From Polaromonas sp. (GTDB lineage Bacteria; Pseudomonadota; Gammaproteobacteria; Burkholderiales; Burkholderiaceae_C), in contig JANYGP010000031.1 in NCBI GenBank assembly GCA_025362315.1, positions 1 through 59,885 of the forward strand: a DNA stretch of 59,885 bases, in the 5' to 3' direction. The notes below the pieces were generated by a model. It had not been told where the DNA came from. It saw only the letters and a list, made by a program, of their open reading frames with translations, and did not search any database. The position numbers were made by a program, and so were the translations under genes. Positions 54,467 through 59,885 of this stretch are shown here, piece by piece. Position 1 is the stretch's first letter. Every line of letters starts with the position of its first letter.

Positions 54467-55836
54467 TGACCTTGCAGCAGGCATCCAGCTGGGTCAGTGC
54501 CGCTCAATTGGTCGGTAACAGCAGCGTGCAGATCAAACGCGTACACACCGACACCCGCAGCTTGCTGCCAGGTGATCTGTTTGTTGCTTTAAAAGGTGAA
54601 AACTTCGATGCAAATACTTTTTTGCAGCAAGCCAAAGCGCAAGGGGCTGTTGCTTCAATTGCCCAGCAAGGCCTGACTCAGGCTGGTTTGTCAGGGCTTG
54701 AGGTCAGTGACTCCAAAGCAGCTTTAGGGCAATTGGCAACAGGCTGGCGCAACCAGTTTGATCTGCCGCTCATTGCTGTGACGGGCAGCAACGGCAAGAC
54801 CACCGTGACGCAAATGATTGCGTCCATATTGCGTGCGTACCAGGGCGCACAGGCGTTTTCAACCGAAGGCAATCTGAACAACGACATTGGCGTGCCATTG
54901 ACGCTGCTCCGCCTGACCCACGAGCACCGTGTGGGCGTGGTGGAGCTGGGCATGAACCACCCGGGCGAGATTTCTTACCTGGCACATCTTGTCAAGCCGG
55001 CAGTTGCACTGGTCAACAACGCTCAGCGTGAACATCTTGAATTCATGGGTACGGTCCAAGCAGTGGCAAATGAAAACGGTTCAGTGATTGATGCACTGGG
55101 ACCAACAGGTATGGCAGTTTTTCCCGCCGATGACGAGTACGCCGATTTATGGCGGACAAAAGCGGGCACACGTCAGGTGTTGACATTCGCCATGACTGGC
55201 ATGGCCGACGTTACTGCTGACGCGGTGTGGACTGACAAAGGCTGGCAGGTTGCTGCCAAAACGCCGCAGGGCGAAGTCGAGTTTTTTCTGAACATTGCCG
55301 GTCAGCACAACGTGAAAAATGCTTTGGCAGCAACAGCTTGTGCATTGGCGGCAGGTGTCCCCATCGAATGCATTTCAATCGGCTTGAGCAAATTTGAACC
55401 GGTCAAAGGGCGATCACGCGCTTTTCGATTCAATGTTGGCACGCACTCAGTCACGCTGGTTGACGATACCTACAACTCGAACCCTGACTCCATGCGTGCT
55501 GCCATCGCTGTGCTGGCAGCATTGCCGGGTCCGCGCCTGCTGGTCATGGGCGACATGGGTGAAGTTGGCAGTCTGGGTCCACAGTTTCACAAGGAGGCCG
55601 GGAGTCAGGCCCTGGCAAGCGGCATTGAGCAGCTTTACACATTGGGGACCCAGTCAGAACTGGCCAGCCAGGGTTTTGAAACAGCCCGACATTTCAGTGA
55701 CATCGATGCATTGAATGCTGCTGTTGTTGAGCAGTTACCAAGCATGGGCAGCATCCTCGTCAAAGGATCACGGTTCATGAAAATGGAGCGGGTGGTCACG
55801 GCAATACAAGAAAAACAAAAGGGCGTTTCATGCTGA
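54463..55836 (+). CDS. murF: UDP-MurNAc-tripeptide:D-Ala-D-Ala ligase MurF
   Basis: It adds D-Ala-D-Ala to the cytoplasmic precursor. ATP loop [13 protein letters not shown] near 105-117, [16 protein letters not shown], and late [11 protein letters not shown] near 334-344. About 457 residues from ATG 54463, which overlaps the murE stop. Its stop overlaps the mraY ATG region by 7 bp. Confidence 0.95.
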   Translation: MMTLQQASSWVSAAQLVGNSSVQIKRVHTDTRSLLPGDLFVALKGENFDANTFLQQAKAQGAVASIAQQGLTQAGLSGLEVSDSKAALGQLATGWRNQFDLPLIAVTGSNGKTTVTQMIASILRAYQGAQAFSTEGNLNNDIGVPLTLLRLTHEHRVGVVELGMNHPGEISYLAHLVKPAVALVNNAQREHLEFMGTVQAVANENGSVIDALGPTGMAVFPADDEYADLWRTKAGTRQVLTFAMTGMADVTADAVWTDKGWQVAAKTPQGEVEFFLNIAGQHNVKNALAATACALAAGVPIECISIGLSKFEPVKGRSRAFRFNVGTHSVTLVDDTYNSNPDSMRAAIAVLAALPGPRLLVMGDMGEVGSLGPQFHKEAGSQALASGIEQLYTLGTQSELASQGFETARHFSDIDALNAAVVEQLPSMGSILVKGSRFMKMERVVTAIQEKQKGVSC

Positions 55837-57008
55837 TCAGTCTTGCCCAGTGGTTACAGACACTGTCGCCTGAATTCGGTTTTTTTCGGGTGTTCCAGTA
55901 CCTGACGTTTCGCGCGGTGATGGCTGCCCTGACAGCCTTGCTGATGGGGCTGATTGCTGGCCCTTTTGTGATTCGCCGGTTGACCGCGCTGAAAATTGGT
56001 CAGCCCATTCGCGAATACGCCATGCAGACCCACCTGAGCAAGTCCGGAACGCCAACGATGGGCGGTGTTTTGATTTTGCTTTGCATTGCCGTGTCTACGC
56101 TGCTGTGGGCTGATTTGTCCAACCGCTTTGTCTGGATTGTGTTGCTGGTCACGCTTGGTTTTGGTGCCATCGGCTGGGCAGACGACTGGCGCAAAGTGGT
56201 TCACAAAGATCCCGAAGGCATGCGTTCCCGCGAGAAATACCTTTGGCAATCAGCCATTGGCCTGACCGCTGCGCTCTATCTGGTTTTCAGCATTTCAGAA
56301 AGCTCCAATTTGCGGGTCATCGGTTTGTTCATCAATTGGGTGCAGTCAGGCTTTGATGTCAATTTGCCACCCAAGGCCGGGCTGTTGGTGCCTTTTGTCA
56401 AGGAAATCAGCTATCCGCTTGGCGTGTTTGGTTTTGTGATTCTGACCTACCTGGTCATTGTTGGGTCCAGCAATGCTGTCAATCTGACAGATGGCCTGGA
56501 CGGCTTGGCCATCATGCCCGTTGTTCTCGTGGGCTCTGCACTGGGTGTGTTTGCCTATGTCACAGGCAGTGCAGTGTATTCAAAGTACCTGTTTTTCCCG
56601 CATATTCCAGGCTCTGGTGAGCTGATGATCTTTTGCGCTGCGATGGCAGGCAGTGGCCTTGCGTTCTTGTGGTTCAACACACATCCAGCGCAAGTTTTTA
56701 TGGGCGATGTTGGCGCGCTTGCATTGGGCGCTGCACTTGGCACGATAGCCGTCATCGTCCGCCAGGAAATCGTGTTGGCCATCATGGGGGGGATTTTTGT
56801 TGTTGAGGCCCTGTCGGTCATGCTGCAGGTGACCTACTTCAAGTACACCAAAAAACGCTTCGGCCAAGGCCGCCGGATTTTGAAGATGGCCCCCCTTCAT
56901 CATCACTTTGAAAAAAGTGGCTGGAAGGAAACGCAGGTTGTGGTCCGCTTCTGGATCATCACCATGCTGCTTTGCCTGGTTGGGTTGTCAACCTTGAAAC
57001 TCAGATGA
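55830..57008 (+). CDS. mraY: Phospho-N-acetylmuramoyl-pentapeptide transferase MraY
   Basis: An integral membrane enzyme of 392 residues and about ten helices that forms lipid I. Conserved loops are [17 protein letters not shown] with the magnesium-binding aspartates, [13 protein letters not shown], and [21 protein letters not shown]. Family length is normal. The stop overlaps murD as ATGA. Confidence 0.96.
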   Translation: MLISLAQWLQTLSPEFGFFRVFQYLTFRAVMAALTALLMGLIAGPFVIRRLTALKIGQPIREYAMQTHLSKSGTPTMGGVLILLCIAVSTLLWADLSNRFVWIVLLVTLGFGAIGWADDWRKVVHKDPEGMRSREKYLWQSAIGLTAALYLVFSISESSNLRVIGLFINWVQSGFDVNLPPKAGLLVPFVKEISYPLGVFGFVILTYLVIVGSSNAVNLTDGLDGLAIMPVVLVGSALGVFAYVTGSAVYSKYLFFPHIPGSGELMIFCAAMAGSGLAFLWFNTHPAQVFMGDVGALALGAALGTIAVIVRQEIVLAIMGGIFVVEALSVMLQVTYFKYTKKRFGQGRRILKMAPLHHHFEKSGWKETQVVVRFWIITMLLCLVGLSTLKLR

Positions 57009-58504
57009 AACACCTGGCAGGCAAACATGTGTTGGTGCTCGGGCTGGGTAGTTCAGGCCTGGCGCTGGCGCGCTGGTGCGTCAAATGCGGCGCGCAGGTG
57101 ACCGTTGCGGACACGCGTGCTGAGCCGCCGCAACTTGCCGCCTGGCGTGCTGAGGCTTCGTCAGGGAAGTTTTTGCATGCACAAATGAATGCCGCTTTGC
57201 TGGACCATGCAACTTTTGATCTGGTTTTGAAAAGTCCAGGCTTGAGTCCGGCAGCCATTGCTGGCGTGGCAAATGAAGCTGTCCGGCGTGGATTGCCAGT
57301 GAGCAGTGAGCTGGGCCTTTTTGCACGGGCGCTTGTTGATTTGAAAGAGGACGCCGGTTACGAGCCTCAGGTGATAGGCATCACCGGAACCAACGGCAAG
57401 ACGACCGTCACATCCCTGTGTGGGCAACTGGTACATCGCGCCGGGAAAGCAGTCGCTGTTGCCGGCAATATTGGCCCGACGCTGCTTGACACACTGGATG
57501 AAAAGCTGGACGCAAAAAATCTGCCAGAAGTCTGGGTGCTTGAGCTGTCAAGTTTCCAGCTGGAAGGTGTCACCAATTTTGAGCCTGCGGTAGCAACAGT
57601 GCTGAACATCACCCAGGACCATCTGGATTGGCATGACAGTTTTCAGGCGTATGCGGCTGCCAAAAACAATGTTTACGGCGCTGGCAGCGCCATGGTCCTT
57701 AACCGGCAAGATCCATTGGTCATGGCTGCGCTACCGGTAGCAGTCAAAGGCAAGTTATTGCGACGCTGCATGACCTACGGCCATGACGAACCCACGAGGG
57801 CAGGTGACTACGGCATAGAAACTGTGAACGGCATGGCCTGGCTGGTCAGGGCCATGAAAGCAGACGATACCGTCAAACGCAAACGTGGCCAGAGTGAAGA
57901 AATTGAGCTGCATGTCCAGCGCTTGATGCCAGTGGACGCACTGCGCATTCACGGCTTGCACAACGCCACCAATGCGCTGGCAGCGCTTGCTCTGGCTAGC
58001 GCTGCCGGTTGCGCCTTGGGGCCGATGCTGCATGGCCTGCGCGAATATCGGGGCGAGCCGCATCGGCTGGAGTCAGTCGCGGTGATCAACGGCATTGAAT
58101 ATTTTGACGACAGCAAGGGAACCAATGTGGGCGCCACTGTTGCTGCGCTCAATGGCCTCGGGCACAAGAGGCGGCTCGTTGTTATTTTGGGTGGTGTTGG
58201 CAAGGATCAGGATTTTTCAGCTCTGGCTGAACCTGCATCACGGCATGCCAAAGCAGTGATCCTGATTGGCCGCGATGCGGCATTGATCAAGACTGCACTG
58301 GCAGACACAGCTGTATTGGTTCTGGAGGCCATTGACATGCACTGTGCTGTCAGTCTGGCTGCCAAACAGGCGCAATCGGGTGATGCGGTGCTGCTGTCTC
58401 CAGCGTGCGCCAGCTTTGACATGTTTGACAACTACGAGCATCGTGCCCGCATTTTTTGTGAATCAGTGCAAGCCCTGGCTCTTGAAGAAGGGGTTGTGTT
58501 GTGA
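57005..58504 (+). CDS. murD: UDP-MurNAc-L-Ala:D-Glu ligase MurD
   Basis: It adds D-glutamate to the nucleotide precursor. N-terminal [19 protein letters not shown] loop [14 protein letters not shown] near 121-134, LELSSFQLE, and the late [16 protein letters not shown] 57005 gives 499 residues, slightly long for the family because of a charged insert near residue 300 ([12 protein letters not shown]). The stop overlaps the ftsW GTG. Confidence 0.95.
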   Translation: MKHLAGKHVLVLGLGSSGLALARWCVKCGAQVTVADTRAEPPQLAAWRAEASSGKFLHAQMNAALLDHATFDLVLKSPGLSPAAIAGVANEAVRRGLPVSSELGLFARALVDLKEDAGYEPQVIGITGTNGKTTVTSLCGQLVHRAGKAVAVAGNIGPTLLDTLDEKLDAKNLPEVWVLELSSFQLEGVTNFEPAVATVLNITQDHLDWHDSFQAYAAAKNNVYGAGSAMVLNRQDPLVMAALPVAVKGKLLRRCMTYGHDEPTRAGDYGIETVNGMAWLVRAMKADDTVKRKRGQSEEIELHVQRLMPVDALRIHGLHNATNALAALALASAAGCALGPMLHGLREYRGEPHRLESVAVINGIEYFDDSKGTNVGATVAALNGLGHKRRLVVILGGVGKDQDFSALAEPASRHAKAVILIGRDAALIKTALADTAVLVLEAIDMHCAVSLAAKQAQSGDAVLLSPACASFDMFDNYEHRARIFCESVQALALEEGVVL

Positions 58505-59787
58505 CTTCCAGCTCCACTACCCGAACCAGCGTGGCAACGCGATTTTTCAGCTGGGCAGGCCAATCCGGCAGCTCTGGCAAAACGGCGAACGATGTCTTGC
58601 CAGTCCGCCTGGGTGGGCAAAACACCCATCATTCGCGCTCAGCGCCTGTGAGTCTGGCCGGCTTTGACCAGGCCCTGGTGTGGGTCACTGTTGCGCTTTT
58701 GATGTTTGGGCTGGTGATGGTGTACTCGGCCTCAATTGCCATGCCGGACAACCCGAAATTTGCCCGCTATGCGCATACCCATTTTTTGATGCGTCATGTT
58801 CTGTCGCTGGCCATTGCTTTTGTTGCAGCACTGCTCGCTTTTCAGGTACCGGTAGCCACCTGGGAAAAGCTGGCGCCCTGGCTGTTCGTGGTGTCGCTGA
58901 TCTTGCTGATTCTGGTGCTGGTTCCCTTCATAGGCAAAGGGGTCAATGGCGCCCGCCGCTGGATCACTCTGGGGTTCATGAATTTTCAGCCATCGGAGCT
59001 GGCCAAATTCGCCGTGCTGCTGTATGCAGCGGACTACATGGTGCGCAAGATGGAAGTCAAGGAGCGTTTTTTCCGGGCGGTGCTGCCAATGGCCCTGGCA
59101 ATCGCCATTGTGGGATTGCTGCTGCTTGCGGAGCCGGACATGGGCGCCTTCATGGTGATATCGGTCATTGCGATGGGCATCCTGTTTTTGGGCGGCGTCA
59201 ATGCGCGGATGTTTTTTGTCATTGCCCTCGTTGTGGTGGTGGCCTTCGGGCTGATGGTCATGCTCAGTGACTGGCGGCGGGAGCGGATATTTGCATATCT
59301 GGATCCGTGGAGCGAAAAATATTCCATGGGCAAGGGTTACCAGCTTTCCCACTCCCTGATTGCATTCGGGCGGGGTGAAATCTTTGGTGTGGGGCTGGGC
59401 GGCAGCATTGAGAAGCTGCACTGGTTGCCCGAGGCGCACACCGACTTTTTGATGGCAGTCATTGGCGAAGAATTTGGTCTGGCAGGCGTGCTCACCGTGA
59501 TTGGGCTTTTCATGTGGCTGGTCAGGCGCATCATGCACATCGGCCGCCAGTCCATTGCGCTGGACAGGCTGTTTGCGGGCCTGACTGCACAAGGCATTGC
59601 GATCTGGTTTGGGTTTCAGACCTTCATCAACATTGGCGTGAACCTGGGCGCGTTACCAACCAAGGGGCTGACCTTGCCGTTGATGAGTTACGGCGGCTCG
59701 GCCATCTTGATGAACCTGATTTCTCTGGCTGTGGTGCTCAGGATTGATTATGAAAACAGGCTTTTGATGCGTGGAGGCCGCGCATGA
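58501..59787 (+). CDS. ftsW: Septal peptidoglycan polymerase FtsW
   Basis: SEDS-family glycosyltransferase, 428 residues. A cytoplasmic N-terminus of about 55 residues precedes ten membrane helices. Diagnostic segments are [68 protein letters not shown] and [17 protein letters not shown]. The start is GTG 58501 overlapping the murD stop. The final 24 bp are repeated 86 bp downstream at the murG start. Confidence 0.95.
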   Translation: MTSSSTTRTSVATRFFSWAGQSGSSGKTANDVLPVRLGGQNTHHSRSAPVSLAGFDQALVWVTVALLMFGLVMVYSASIAMPDNPKFARYAHTHFLMRHVLSLAIAFVAALLAFQVPVATWEKLAPWLFVVSLILLILVLVPFIGKGVNGARRWITLGFMNFQPSELAKFAVLLYAADYMVRKMEVKERFFRAVLPMALAIAIVGLLLLAEPDMGAFMVISVIAMGILFLGGVNARMFFVIALVVVVAFGLMVMLSDWRRERIFAYLDPWSEKYSMGKGYQLSHSLIAFGRGEIFGVGLGGSIEKLHWLPEAHTDFLMAVIGEEFGLAGVLTVIGLFMWLVRRIMHIGRQSIALDRLFAGLTAQGIAIWFGFQTFINIGVNLGALPTKGLTLPLMSYGGSAILMNLISLAVVLRIDYENRLLMRGGRA

Positions 59788-59879
59788 AAAGCCTGTTTCG
59801 ACAAAATCGGCTTGGCGCGAAGCGCTGCAAACCGCAGGCAGCGGTTTGGTTGATGCGCGGGGGCCGCGCATGACAAGCC
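59764..59879 (+). repeat. Duplicated ftsW-end/murG-start junction
   Basis: Copy one at 59764-59793 and copy two at 59850-59879 match at 27 of 30 positions, including TTGATGCG, GGCCGCGCATGA and AAGCC. Both contain an ATGA. The 56 bases between the copies and the ATG in copy one form a 29-residue frame (59784-59873) whose last eight residues mirror the ftsW end. Confidence 0.8.
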
Positions 59880-59885
59880 GATGCG
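59870..59885 (+). CDS. murG: Probable start of murG, cut by window edge
   Basis: Only five codons are visible (Met-Thr-Ser-Arg-Cys). The position after ftsW is that of murG in the cluster, and a MTSRC-like start fits betaproteobacterial MurG. The call rests on gene order. Confidence 0.5.

Overview
The window looks like chromosome of a betaproteobacterium of the Burkholderiales, most likely Comamonadaceae (Rhodoferax/Polaromonas-like). This rests on the protein families, the complete division and cell-wall cluster in standard order, the pyrR-pyrB-pyrC' arrangement, the zinc-site-poor DksA, moderate GC, and a recurring intergenic repeat with the core GCCCAAT-N-GGGCGCTAGCAGCTAT. I see no tRNA, rRNA, CRISPR array, prophage or insertion sequence.

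Layout. (1) 1-730: two small stress-type genes on the minus strand, an exported Cys-containing repeat protein cut by the left edge and a CsbD protein. (2) 1014-3780: divergent permease and ATPase of an FbpBC-type ferric-iron ABC importer, with a palindrome between them. (3) 3823-8449: minus-strand operon yqgE/algH, yqgF/ruvX, pyrR, pyrB, pyrC', acyltransferase, with overlapping or closely spaced genes. The pyrC product lacks the metal-binding histidines. Photolyase phrB is divergent. (4) 10373-32442: an accessory envelope and osmotic-stress region. It holds a giant cyclic beta-glucan synthase, a Gly/Ser-repeat exported protein, a glycine-zipper stress protein, an L,D-transpeptidase-like protein and otsA-otsB for trehalose. 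A four-gene minus-strand cluster follows (glycosyltransferase 2, acyl-CoA dehydrogenase-like, PIG-L deacetylase, NodS-like methyltransferase). Next come a glycoside hydrolase-glycosyltransferase fusion, UDP-galactopyranose mutase and UDP-galactose epimerase. (5) 32594-38010: HPII-type catalase with a small membrane ORF upstream, an orphan CHASE3 histidine kinase, and a membrane protein followed by a 24-residue membrane peptide. (6) 38528-44008: transhydrogenase pntAA-pntAB-pntB, fadD, MTA/SAH nucleosidase. (7) 44565-49119: CobW-family zinc GTPase, DksA with a roughly 300-residue Lys/Pro/Ala tail, and a STAS-domain protein. (8) 49600-end: mraZ-rsmH-ftsL-ftsI-murE-murF-mraY-murD-ftsW-(murG), preceded by 10-bp-periodic MraZ-type boxes.

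How the genes work together. Region 4 can supply periplasmic glucan, trehalose and UDP-galactofuranose. Together with the deacetylase, methyltransferase and glycosyltransferase genes it suggests synthesis of a modified cell-surface or lipid-linked glycan under osmotic or desiccation stress. The two four-gene blocks with no assigned product (23448-26574 and 27128-32016) are the best candidates for an undescribed pathway. A 17-bp palindrome CAGTGCA-N3-TGCACTG occurs before the glycine-zipper stress gene and again upstream of the catalase locus, and may mark a shared regulator.
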